A DNA stretch of 20,908 nucleotides from JANXVY01 sp040080145 (GCA_040080145.1 JBEBJA010000087.1:1-20908), one strand, 5' to 3'. Shown: positions 7,566 through 15,029, counted from the stretch's first letter. The notes: generated from the sequence alone by a model not told the origin. Program-made: numbers and translations.

Positions 7566-10120
7566 CACCTAGCCTCCCAGTCAGCCGCCTCAACCGCAGC
7601 CTCGGCGCGCTTGGCGAGCCACGCGGCGAGCGGAACGGCCACCAAGCCCAGTCCCAGCAGCGCGATGCTCCACCAGCCGCCGGACGAGGCCGCGCCACCC
7701 CAGGGCTTGGGGGCGAGCCAAAGCGCGCACGCGAGGTAGGCGAGGAACAGCCAGCCCCACGTCCGCTCCTGACTTCGGAACGACTGTCCCCAGCCGGTGA
7801 AATATCCGCGCCAGCCGGGGGACTTCCCTTCGAGCAGCCGGTCGGCCCCGCGCTCGGCTTCGAGCAAGTCGAGCAGTTCGCGGTCGTTGGCGGCGAGGTC
7901 GTCGTCGGGCCTGCGGGGCGGCTCGGCACCGGTCTCGCCCGACCCCGTTCCCTTCGCCGCAACCGGCAGCCGCACACGCGGCGCGCCGGCCACTGCCGCG
8001 CGCGGGGCCACCAGCAGCTCGCCGATCAGGCCGATGATCTCGCGGCGGCGCGCGGACGGCATTTCGGCAATGAGGCGTTTGCGCAACCAGTCCGGCATCC
8101 GTCCCACGCCAAACCAGGGTAGCACGGAGAGCCGCGATGCGATCTCGTCGTCGTACAGCGCGCGCCTCTTCCCGGCCCTATCGGTGGCGGTCAAGCGCAG
8201 CCCCAGATAGGCTGTCAGATCCCAGCGGATCGCGGGATAGATCGCGACAGCCGCCAGCCAGTCGATGCCGCGACGGTCGCCCGGTGCGACTTCAAGATAG
8301 CTCTGCAACTCGGGCCACAGCTCGCTCCACGCTTCGTCCTCCATGTACGGAGCCTCGCTCATCCACCGGCTCGAATTGAACCGCCAGGACCGTAGCGTGT
8401 CCGTCTGATAGGCGACCGCATCCGCATTGGCGTCCGCCCAGTCGCGCAGATACAGCGCCATTGCTTCGAGTCCGCGCGTTGTCGTGCGAAACAGCGGTCC
8501 ATCGAACAGGCCGGACAGCCGGGCCTCGCGGATGCCCCATTCCTCGAACGGCACCGGAGTAGCGAAGGCGCGAACAGGCCAGCGGGCGAAGGCCTCGGTC
8601 CAGGGTTTGGGATCGAGCGTTGCGGGATCGAGAAAACCCTCGCCGCTGCCCAGCACGATGAGCCGATGCTCGCAGGCCGTGGCTTGAACTGATGCGAGCG
8701 GCACACGCCTCTCCTCGCGCTCGACGAACACGCGGTCCGCATCGTGTTCGATGTAACGCCGGTCCAGACTGATGTCGTGACGCCCGAACTGCTCGACGAT
8801 GTAGGACAGGCGGTTGGCCTCCTGGTCGTCCGGCCCCTGGGTAGCGATGAGAACGAGATACTCCGGCGTGACTTTCAGGTTGGCGAGACGCGGCGTGAAC
8901 AGCCCCCCCTGCGCCATCGTGGCGTCTATAGTGCGCTCGACATCGAGGTGCGGCGTCGCGATTTCGGCGCGGGCATGGAGATGGCGGGCGGCCAGCGCCA
9001 GCCCTGTGCGCTCGGTCTGCAACGGGGCGGGATCGATCTGACCGGCCGGCACCTCGAGGCCCTCCCGCCCAGGCCCTTTGGCGAGCACGCGTTCGGCGTG
9101 ACGGCGCTTGCGGCTGGAAAAACCCGCGCCCCGCACGCCGATGGCCAGCACGGGCAGGCCAACCGACAGCCAGAACAGCCACCACGGTGCAACGTAGGCA
9201 TCTAAGGCGCGGGGAAGCTGCGATGCTGCGGCGCTCGCGTTGGACTTGGGCGTTGCAGCAGACAGCTTCGCGGCCTCGCGGACGTTGTCTTCCGCCGCTG
9301 TCCGGGACGGCTGAGTAACATAGAGATAAGCCCACAGCAGCCGCTCGACCGTCGCTGCATCGTTGAGATCGACAGGTTTTGACGTATCCAGCGCGCTGTG
9401 AAGCGTCAGCAGCTTATACGTCGCCATCCGGTCGCGCGCGGGATCGCCAGGACGCGACAGCGGCCCGGCCAGTTGCCAGAGCGTCGTGTCCCGCGCTCCA
9501 CCGCCCGCCGCGATGATGGTCCCAGCTGCGGCCTTGAGCTCGTCCAGTGTGAGGGGTTCAATGAGTGCGGACTGGCGGCTCACGGCTGCTTCGGCAGGCG
9601 CAGACCTTGGTGACACCGGGGCAACAACGAAGTCGCCGCCGCGACGCGCCTCCTGGGGCGGTTCCGGGGTCCAATAGCGCCAGGCCACGGAACCGCAAAT
9701 TGCCGTGGCGCAGATGAGCGCAAGGACAGCGAGCTTGCGGCGGTATGGCCAGGCCACCTTGACGGGATAAGAACCAGCCGCTGGCAACACCTCCCGTGGC
9801 GGGTTAAGCGTTTGCTCGACGTCGGCATCCGCACGTGGGGCGGCGCTGAAAATCCTTCGCACCGCCCCGGCCACGATCGAGCGCTGGCGTTCGTTCTTGG
9901 CAAGGACGGCCGCCAATGCACTCGCTAGCTGCTCAACGTCCGCCGCCCCCATCGTTTCGCCAAAACGCAGCCGCAGCATGGCCATCAAGGCAATTGCGTC
10001 CATCCGTTCCGCAGGTCCCAGATGGAGACCATCCGCGCCGCGCAGCGCATCGAACAGCAGGCCGGCTTGCGCGCGCAATCCGCTGCCGCCGAAGTCGTCG
10101 TTGGTCGTCTGCGCGGCCAT
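7565..10120 (-). CDS. Multi-span membrane protein with degenerate vWA-like domain (MoxR partner)
   Basis: This 851-residue protein has a helical N-terminal region (about 15-92; RGADGLHLGPAERMDAI) recalling the N-terminus of CoxE-type vWA proteins. It has a membrane helix near 129-149, a second at 312-330 followed by RKRRH, and two more near 785-802 and 812-835. The cytoplasmic centre holds a Rossmann-like segment at 418-545 (EYLVLIATQG, then HRLIVLGSGEGFLDP) that I read as vWA-like without the DxSxS metal site. In MoxR/vWA pairs the AAA+ ATPase remodels or activates the vWA protein, so this is probably the membrane-bound partner of the upstream ATPase. A near-perfect AAGGAGG sets the start. 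The stop overlaps the next start. The vWA assignment rests on pattern and context only; a structure prediction would test it. Confidence 0.7.
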   Translation of the reverse strand: MAAQTTNDDFGGSGLRAQAGLLFDALRGADGLHLGPAERMDAIALMAMLRLRFGETMGAADVEQLASALAAVLAKNERQRSIVAGAVRRIFSAAPRADADVEQTLNPPREVLPAAGSYPVKVAWPYRRKLAVLALICATAICGSVAWRYWTPEPPQEARRGGDFVVAPVSPRSAPAEAAVSRQSALIEPLTLDELKAAAGTIIAAGGGARDTTLWQLAGPLSRPGDPARDRMATYKLLTLHSALDTSKPVDLNDAATVERLLWAYLYVTQPSRTAAEDNVREAAKLSAATPKSNASAAASQLPRALDAYVAPWWLFWLSVGLPVLAIGVRGAGFSSRKRRHAERVLAKGPGREGLEVPAGQIDPAPLQTERTGLALAARHLHARAEIATPHLDVERTIDATMAQGGLFTPRLANLKVTPEYLVLIATQGPDDQEANRLSYIVEQFGRHDISLDRRYIEHDADRVFVEREERRVPLASVQATACEHRLIVLGSGEGFLDPATLDPKPWTEAFARWPVRAFATPVPFEEWGIREARLSGLFDGPLFRTTTRGLEAMALYLRDWADANADAVAYQTDTLRSWRFNSSRWMSEAPYMEDEAWSELWPELQSYLEVAPGDRRGIDWLAAVAIYPAIRWDLTAYLGLRLTATDRAGKRRALYDDEIASRLSVLPWFGVGRMPDWLRKRLIAEMPSARRREIIGLIGELLVAPRAAVAGAPRVRLPVAAKGTGSGETGAEPPRRPDDDLAANDRELLDLLEAERGADRLLEGKSPGWRGYFTGWGQSFRSQERTWGWLFLAYLACALWLAPKPWGGAASSGGWWSIALLGLGLVAVPLAAWLAKRAEAAVEAADWEAR
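7573..7578 (-). promoter_or_regulatory. Ribosome binding site of the giant gene
   Basis: GGGAGG on the minus strand lies 7 bases before the ATG at 7565, inside the last codons of the vWA-like gene. With the TGATG stop/start overlap it indicates translational coupling, so the two proteins should be made in related amounts. It also favours the ATG over the GTG at 7568. Confidence 0.6.
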
Positions 10121-10129
10121 GGTAAGCCC

Positions 10130-10136
10130 CCTCCTT
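10130..10136 (-). promoter_or_regulatory. Strong Shine-Dalgarno of the vWA-like gene
   Basis: AAGGAGG lies 9 bases before the ATG at 10120, in the 20-bp gap after the MoxR stop. It is the best ribosome binding site in the operon and fixes this start. Confidence 0.75.
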
Positions 10137-10140
10137 GGCC

Positions 10141-11283
10141 TCAGGTGCTCTTGGGGACCTCGCCAAGCCAGCGGCCAAGCACGGCACGGCCAGCCTTGCG
10201 GTCATCGTCGGTCTTGAGCAGCGCCGATAACGTCCGCTCCGCGAACGCGGGTTGCTCGCGTAACGATTTGGCGTGGCTGGCCCCGGCGCGCGAGAGCGCT
10301 TGCACCCAGTCCAGCAGTTCCGCCGTCGCCGGCTTTTTCTGGATTTGCGCATCGGCCCGGCGCAGGCGTTCGAACAGGTCGATGGCCGAGGCAAACAGCT
10401 GCTCCGTGGCCTTGCCATTGAGCTTGCTGCCGATGTGACGGTCGACGATGTCCTCAATGGTGTACCCGGGCTTATAGGTCGGGTCGATGGCCGCGCTGGC
10501 GGGCCGGCGTCCGGGCGGCGAAATCGGAAAGAACACGCAGCGCCTCAGGAAGGCCTCCGGAAGCTGGCGCTCCTGGTTGGATGTAATGACGATCAACGGC
10601 TTGAGCGATGCCTCCTCGATGGGCTTCGTCGCGCGGTCGGGATTGACCTCGGACACGCGGAAACTCAACGTGTCGATCTCGTCGAGCAGGTCGTTGGGAA
10701 AATCGCGCGGTGCTTTGTCGATCTCGTCGATCACGACGACCGAGCGCTGCGCCGGACCGGGATGATAAAACTGGCCGCCGGGCAGGAAGCCTTTGGCCGC
10801 GTCGGGCAGGAATGCGTCGACGTCCTTGCGGTCGTGGGCTCGCAAGATGGCCTTGCCGAGAGCGGAATAGGTGACGAAATCCAGCGGGTTTTGGGCGCGC
10901 GGCACAGGCATGCCGGGCATGACCGGCACGGCATCCGGTTTGGACTGCACCTGGGCAGCGTAGAAGCGCCCGAGTGCATCGTACCCATAAAAAAGATCGC
11001 GGGCCGACGACGAGGACTTGGCGACAAACTTGAATGGCCCCGCCAACCCGAGCTGCCACGCGATGGACGCGGCGAGCCGCGTCTTGCCCGTTCCTGGTTC
11101 GCCAACCACTAGCAAGGGCTTGCCGAGCACCCGGGCGACATTGACGGCGTCGATCAGTTCCCGGTCGGGAATGTAGCGCGAACCGGCGTCCCGATCCTCA
11201 TCCAGCATGAGGCCCTCGTAAAACGAATCCGGCCGCGTCTCTTTCACCGGCCATGCGTACGCATCGAAACTTTCGTCAGACAT
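10141..11283 (-). CDS. MoxR-family AAA+ ATPase
   Basis: The 380-residue protein has a Walker A at 61-68 (GEPGTGKT), a Walker B at 182-187 (VVVIDE), a sensor-1 Asn in IVITSN (N236) and arginine-finger candidates in PEAFLRRC (R247/R248), followed by a helical lid. This is the standard layout of MoxR ATPases, hexameric chaperones that act on vWA-domain partners. The next gene supplies a likely partner, and the flanking genes carry TIR effector domains. I chose the ATG at 11283, 4 bp after the upstream stop with GGGGGC in front; an ATG at 11298 overlapping the upstream gene is possible, and the frame extends further with no family-like sequence. The insertion after Walker A (about 95-180) is longer than in minimal MoxR proteins. 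I infer that ATP hydrolysis here gates the effectors. Confidence 0.9.
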   Translation of the reverse strand: MSDESFDAYAWPVKETRPDSFYEGLMLDEDRDAGSRYIPDRELIDAVNVARVLGKPLLVVGEPGTGKTRLAASIAWQLGLAGPFKFVAKSSSSARDLFYGYDALGRFYAAQVQSKPDAVPVMPGMPVPRAQNPLDFVTYSALGKAILRAHDRKDVDAFLPDAAKGFLPGGQFYHPGPAQRSVVVIDEIDKAPRDFPNDLLDEIDTLSFRVSEVNPDRATKPIEEASLKPLIVITSNQERQLPEAFLRRCVFFPISPPGRRPASAAIDPTYKPGYTIEDIVDRHIGSKLNGKATEQLFASAIDLFERLRRADAQIQKKPATAELLDWVQALSRAGASHAKSLREQPAFAERTLSALLKTDDDRKAGRAVLGRWLGEVPKST

Positions 11284-11287
11284 CCGC

Positions 11288-12628
11288 TTAGCCCCCATAA
11301 TGACGTTTGAGATCGTTCCACCAGGGCGCTTCCGCCTGGTCCATGACGCTACTGGCGAAGTCCCCCATGCGAGGCCCCTTCCCGTTTCCGGCATTGGCAA
11401 ATTTCTGATCGATGAACTTGGTGACGGCCTGATACAGATCGAGGCTGTCGGCCGAAACGTAGTTGGACCGCCATTCCCATGCGTCGTCCTTGGTCAACGG
11501 ACTGAGGCGGTCGACGCATAGTCCGCACGTCGCAGCAGCATCGTGCGCCGCCACGGCCCGCAGGAGTTCGTCGCCACGCGGTGCGCCTGAAAACATCCAC
11601 GGCTTAGGGTCGACGACAATCAACAACGGCACGGCGAGCGCACCGGGATAGGCGGTGAACGCCTTTTCCCAGCCGCCCAGCCAATAGGCCAACTGCTTCA
11701 AGTCGTCATTCACTGGGTCATGGATCGTCGTCGCGAAAAGGCTTGGCCGTTCGCGCGTCATCCCGGCGACTTTCAATTGGTTGATAATATCGCGCTCCAT
11801 CGCCGCGCCGGAATTGCTGCTGTCGCGCGCGCGCTTCCACTTGATGCTCTTGTGTACCGGCTCTGGCTGCAGCTCGGGCGGAAGCCCCATTTCCTTCGCC
11901 AGCTTCGGCAACTCGTGCTTGATGAGCCGGTCGAGAAGGCATTCCGGGCTGTCGTCCGAGCGGCCGGCCATGGCAAACAGCGGGCGTCGTGCGGCGTGGG
12001 GCGATACCGGTTCCGGCGGCCGCAAGAGGCTGCACAGCTCGGCACGGATGTCGCCTACCTGACTGGAACAGTTGATGAGGTAGGGCAGGACGGCTGCCGG
12101 TATATCGCGGCGGGGCTTCGGTTTACGGGGCTTCTTCACGTAGATGCAGATCGCCTCAGCCAGCAGACGGAGCGCAGCGCTGCGGTCTTGTACCTGTGTA
12201 AGCAAGTGCAACCGGCAGGCTAACCGTTTGCTGATTGCAACCTGCCTGCCGAAATGTTCTGCCCCCTCGGAATCGAGCGTTACGTTGAACAGCTTTGGCT
12301 CGCCGTCGTCGCTGACGTCCTCATATCCCCTGAGCGCTTCGGCCTGGACCCAGTCGGAACGTTTCGCATTCTTGGACCAGAAGACGACCACCACCTTACA
12401 GCCTTCCAGCTGAATGTTGAGCTGCTGTGCCCAATCCATGTTGATCTGCAGAGACTTGTCGGCGGGATCCACGCCGTCGAGTTCCAGTGGCCGGTCGATA
12501 AAGACCGTCATCTCGGTACCAAGCGCCTTCAAGATGGCTTTAAGCTCGGCAGCAATCCGGCCCACTTCCGGCTTGTCCGCGCTCGAGTGGGAAATGAAGA
12601 TGTCGGCTGCGGCAAAGCCGGGTGTCAT
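11288..12628 (-). CDS. TIR-domain protein with probable inactive-STAND C-terminal region
   Basis: Residues 8-150 form a TIR (SEFIR-like) domain: DIFISHSSADKPEV, then VVVFWSKNAKRSDWVQAEAL, in which E97 occupies the NADase catalytic position. Residues about 180-440 begin AAVLPYLINCSSQVGDIRAEL and include RPLFAMAGRSDD, VPLLIVVDPKPW and WEWRSNY. This resembles the inactive STAND (iSTAND) domains found in MoxR/vWA conflict operons, where the P-loop is lost; I see no Walker A here either. The role would be a sensor or adaptor with NAD-cleaving potential. It is the first gene of the operon, 4 bp ahead of the MoxR gene. I chose the ATG at 12628 because GGGGGGTG lies at normal spacing; a GTG two codons earlier would sit on that site. 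The TIR call is firm, iSTAND moderate. Confidence 0.82.
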   Translation of the reverse strand: MTPGFAAADIFISHSSADKPEVGRIAAELKAILKALGTEMTVFIDRPLELDGVDPADKSLQINMDWAQQLNIQLEGCKVVVVFWSKNAKRSDWVQAEALRGYEDVSDDGEPKLFNVTLDSEGAEHFGRQVAISKRLACRLHLLTQVQDRSAALRLLAEAICIYVKKPRKPKPRRDIPAAVLPYLINCSSQVGDIRAELCSLLRPPEPVSPHAARRPLFAMAGRSDDSPECLLDRLIKHELPKLAKEMGLPPELQPEPVHKSIKWKRARDSSNSGAAMERDIINQLKVAGMTRERPSLFATTIHDPVNDDLKQLAYWLGGWEKAFTAYPGALAVPLLIVVDPKPWMFSGAPRGDELLRAVAAHDAAATCGLCVDRLSPLTKDDAWEWRSNYVSADSLDLYQAVTKFIDQKFANAGNGKGPRMGDFASSVMDQAEAPWWNDLKRHYGG

Positions 12629-13810
12629 CGGCACCCCCCAAGTTGCAGACGCGAACGGCCCCTAACCGTGATCAAATTAGTATGGGTGCTCCCCATCGAA
12701 ACCACGCTAAAAAACATAACGCAATTATTTGTTCACGGTACCAAGCACCTGGCGAAATCACAAGCGCATCCGTTCTATCCGATATGGGGCGCGAGCGGCA
12801 CGGATCATAAGCTTCAAAACTTGGTGGCATCGGGCAATGCGTAGTGCGCAGACCATTCTGATTGGCGAAGACGGCGATCCAGTCAAACACGCGTTGGCGA
12901 CTCACCGGACGTGATCGCCGAGGCAACGATCGACCCAAACTTAAGCTCGTCAGATGGAAGTTTCGGAATATCGAGGCGCACCATTCCATTTGATGCGCCC
13001 GGATGTCAGTGCCCCACTGCCTTCGTGGCTCTTCTGACGCTCTGACCAAAACCGGACGCGCCCCTGGGCCCCCAAGCTCCGTTGCCGCCCTATGGCGCTT
13101 TGGGTCAATCGCGGCAGGCGCTGACTGTCGGATTTGGGGGCACCGCTGCCATCATGATCGACCCCTCCGGCATCATGAAGCGCCGGTGGCCTATCGCGTC
13201 AAATTGCCACGAGTGAACGACCGCCAGTTGCCGACATGGCCGGCTGCCCTGGTGGGTCGATCAAATTTGCGTTGATCTGCGTCGGCTTCTGGGACAGCCG
13301 TGGGCATCAACCCACTCCGACGCAACCCACACCGGACTTTCTCGCGGAAGCGATCGTCGCCCGTGAGGGCCGAGACCCGCGCGCGGGGCTCGGGCGAGCG
13401 GCCTCTCGGCCGCGAGGCAGAGCGCGGCCCTCGCCCTTTGGCGAGGGATCGCCCAAACTGTCTGCATTTCGCTAAACCGCAATTATGCGCGAGCGGCAAT
13501 CCCACCCATTGCACGAACGTACTCGCAACTGCATGAAACTGCATGCGATACATCCTTTCGGCTGGCCGTGCACTCCGGATATATTGAGCCGCGAACGGAA
13601 GTGCCCGAACTCTCGCGGCCGGCCTTAGAAGCGGTGCCTCACTGGCGAGACGATCCGGCCGAGACAGGTGTGTTCCTTGTGCTTCCGGTTGGTTCCTTGG
13701 CGGTCCCTGTTTTTCCCGCGAAACCCCATTTGGCTTGTGTCGAAGGGATGCAAGGATTTCCAAACGCACTCGATAGCAGCGACTGCACCGACTTGTTTAG
13801 AGGAGTTACG
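12629..13810. other. Long intergenic region upstream of the TIR operon
   Basis: About 1.2 kb with no convincing gene. The AT-rich part at 12661-12760 directly upstream of the TIR gene is the natural place for the operon promoter, but I could not find a good -35/-10 pair. Around 13025-13225 a plus frame reads PLGPQAPLPPYGALGQSRQ and stops at 13217, which could be a gene fragment but has no recognised family. A cluster of GC-rich palindromes follows and is listed separately. The length and the mixture of scraps suggest the degraded edge of an integrated element. Confidence 0.4.
13376..13447. repeat. Cluster of three GC-rich palindromes
   Basis: Three perfect inverted repeats lie within 72 bases: CCCGCGCGCGGG (13376-13387, no loop), GCGGCC-TCTC-GGCCGC (13398-13413) and CCCTCGCC-CTTT-GGCGAGGG (13428-13447). 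None is followed by a T-run, so they are not standard Rho-independent terminators. Possible roles include a structured RNA, a protein-binding site of the integrated element or a transcription insulator between the AlpA gene and the minus-strand operon. The sequence alone does not choose among these. Confidence 0.6.
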
Positions 13811-14029
13811 ATGACGACGGGTGATGTGAGTGCCGACGGATCGCCATCAGGCACCGACGACGAACTCTGGGGCCTGAGAGCTGTGCTCGCAAAGACCGGC
13901 CTGTCGCGCTCGACGGTCTATGCGTACGTCGCGATTGGCTTGTTTCCCAAGCAGCGGCGGCTGGGGGTGCGACGGGTGGCTTGGTTGGCGTCTGAGGTTC
14001 GCACCTGGATCGCGACACGGCCACAATAG
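13811..14029 (+). CDS. AlpA-family phage/island regulator (excisionase-like)
   Basis: This 72-residue protein has the AlpA pattern: GLRAVLAKTGLSRSTVYAYV is a winged helix-turn-helix recognition unit, followed by FPKQRRLGVRRVAWLASEV and a terminal RTWIATRP. AlpA-like proteins activate or control excision and integration of prophages and genomic islands. I chose the ATG at 13811 because GAGGAG lies five bases upstream (13800-13805); the frame is open to 13568 but that part is not protein-like. It lies 0.4 kb from the tRNA-Ser gene and transcribes toward it, the usual position at the edge of a tRNA-borne island. No integrase accompanies it here, so the element may extend beyond the left edge or be decayed. 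The Asp/Ser-rich first 15 residues are outside the domain. Confidence 0.8.
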   Translation: MTTGDVSADGSPSGTDDELWGLRAVLAKTGLSRSTVYAYVAIGLFPKQRRLGVRRVAWLASEVRTWIATRPQ

Positions 14030-14264
14030 CTACTGCTCCAGGGGCACAGGAGCCGCCGACAACGTTCTTTTGCGATGAAGTCTTGTAGCGCCACCCGGTG
14101 GAAGGCTTGGCGCGCCGCCGTAATGCCTTCAAAATCCATGACGTAGTCCCGTAGGCCCAACGTTCGCGTATGACGTCTTGTGACCTTTGGATTAGGATCG
14201 ACTTTTATGCCTCGGGTCGTCGTCGGCCAAGCTATTGATTTGGTGCAGCAAATTAGTTCAAGAG

Positions 14265-14281
14265 GCCGGAATTGAACCAGC
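14265..14281 (-). other. tRNA T-arm-like remnant
   Basis: On the minus strand GCTGG-TTCAATT-CCGGC forms a five-pair stem (one G-U pair) with a seven-base loop fitting the tRNA T-loop consensus TTCRANT. Just upstream, CTTGAGAAT resembles an anticodon loop, but flanking bases do not form an anticodon stem, and no acceptor or D arm can be built. It may be a tRNA fragment left by an integration event or a chance match. Confidence 0.3.
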
Positions 14282-14376
14282 GACCCTGCGATTCTCAAGC
14301 GATACGTGATCAAGCCGATTCTTACTGCGTCAGCCGCAGGTTGCGGTGAATATTGCATATGTTAGCAATCGGTTCG

Positions 14377-14398
14377 TGGTGGGTAAAATGGTGGGTAA
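14377..14398. repeat. Direct repeat of TGGTGGGTAA, 12-bp period
   Basis: TGGTGGGTAA occurs at 14377-14386 and again at 14389-14398, separated by two bases. Short direct repeats close to a tRNA attachment site are typical of arm-type binding sites for tyrosine recombinases or their excisionases. That role is inferred from position; the repeat itself is exact. Confidence 0.5.
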
Positions 14399-14440
14399 GA
14401 ACTGCAAAAACTCGAAAAACCCAATAGAATCAACGATCGC

Positions 14441-14528
14441 TGGCGGAGGGGGTGGGATTCGAACCCACGGTGAGTTGCCCCACGCCGGTTTTCAAGACCG
14501 GTGCCTTAAACCACTCGGCCACCCCTCC
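14441..14528 (-). tRNA. tRNA-Ser (anticodon UGA)
   Basis: The minus strand gives an 88-base class II tRNA including an encoded CCA. The acceptor stem is GGAGGGG/CCCCTCC with discriminator G. The D arm contains GGCCGAGTGG, the anticodon arm is CCGGT-CTTGAAA-ACCGG with anticodon TGA, the long variable arm is characteristic of serine tRNA, and the T arm is GTGGG-TTCGAAT-CCCAC. It decodes UCA and, by wobble, other UCN codons. The 3' end points toward the accessory DNA at lower coordinates, the side on which tRNA-targeting elements insert. Confidence 0.97.
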
Positions 14529-14546
14529 GTTACGCACTGGGACCAG

Positions 14547-14575
14547 CCTATACCCTTCCCCGCGCTCGCCAACAA
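14547..14575 (-). promoter_or_regulatory. Candidate sigma-70 promoter of tRNA-Ser
   Basis: On the minus strand TTGTTG (14570-14575) and TATAGG (14547-14552) are separated by exactly 17 bases. Transcription would start near 14540, about 12 bases before the mature 5' end. The match to consensus is partial (four of six in each box), but spacing and position fit. I saw no further feature between here and the tandem repeats starting at 14754. Confidence 0.45.
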
Positions 14576-14753
14576 GTCCGGTTTGACGGCTTCTGCACTT
14601 GGTCGTGTGCTTAACGTAATCCTAACGCAGCCTTGCCATTCTTCAGGCCTGCTTCCGGCTCATTGGCTGCGTAAGCAGATGGTTAGCACGGGAAGGATGG
14701 TCCCGCGCTGGCTTTTGGCCGTGCGAGTTGGGGCGTGAGTATGACGAGACATG

Positions 14754-15029
14754 TAATACCAGCCCGCAGAAGTTTTGACGCTTCGTTTGACAGGCTGCGG
14801 GCTGGTATTCTCTGTGCTTTGCGCGTGGCCGCCCCACCAACCCCACGCGCGGATACCAAACCGCACACGTCAGTACTTATGCGGTTTGGTATAATACCAG
14901 CCCGCAGAAGTTTTGACGCTTCGTTTGACAGGCTGCGGGCTGGTATTCTCTGTGCTTTGCGCGTGGCCGCCCCACCAACCCCACGCGCGGATACCAAACC
15001 GCACACGTCAGTACTTATGCGGTTTGGTA
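14754..15029. repeat. Two identical 138-bp tandem units, each with three hairpins
   Basis: The unit at 14754-14891 is repeated without visible difference at 14892-15029. Each unit contains ATACCAGCCCGCAG and its exact complement (first copy 14756-14769/14795-14808), GCGCGTGG/CCACGCGC (14821-14828/14843-14850) and ATACCAAACCGCA/TGCGGTTTGGTAT (14853-14865/14880-14892). The outer arms resemble each other, giving the unit imperfect terminal inverted repeats, as in a REP doublet or a small MITE. The array sits 53 bp before rlpA. The unit is 46 codons long, so the array keeps the rlpA frame open with no stop and also stays open on the minus strand. This could mislead a gene caller into extending RlpA. 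Confidence 0.9.

Larger units (their letters stand above)
14030..14440. other. Island-edge non-coding region between alpA-like gene and tRNA-Ser
   Basis: No reading frame here is convincing. A minus-strand frame (13918-14358) contains the plausible stretch LRDYVMDFEGITAARQAFH, but it runs antisense into the AlpA gene and has no recognised family, so I do not call it. The region carries a tRNA T-arm-like remnant and a 10-bp direct repeat, both listed separately, and lies against the 3' end of tRNA-Ser. It is a good candidate for the attachment region of the element to its left. Confidence 0.4.

Noticed and set aside
11284..11400. 39-residue N-terminal extension of the MoxR ATPase
   Set aside because: It overlaps the TIR gene out of frame and is not family-like; the ATG at 11283 has a plausible ribosome site.
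12660..12760. Specific -35/-10 promoter for the TIR operon
   Set aside because: The segment is AT-rich and well placed, but no pair of boxes with acceptable spacing was found.
12672..13049. Minus-strand 125-residue frame upstream of the TIR gene
   Set aside because: No domain, no ribosome site and chance-like composition; it covers the likely promoter region of the operon.
13191..13769. Minus-strand 192-residue frame across the palindrome cluster
   Set aside because: Arg/Pro/Ala-rich translation of palindromic DNA with no recognisable domain.
13918..14358. Minus-strand 146-residue frame between AlpA and tRNA-Ser
   Set aside because: Runs antisense through the AlpA gene; only a short stretch looks protein-like and no family is recognised.
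1..14440. Integrase or transposase gene of the putative island
   Set aside because: No tyrosine or serine recombinase or DDE transposase motif was found in any listed frame.
14754..15029. CRISPR-like array from the tandem repeats
   Set aside because: Only two units, 138 bp long, directly abutting with no unique spacers; internal hairpins fit REP/MITE-type elements.
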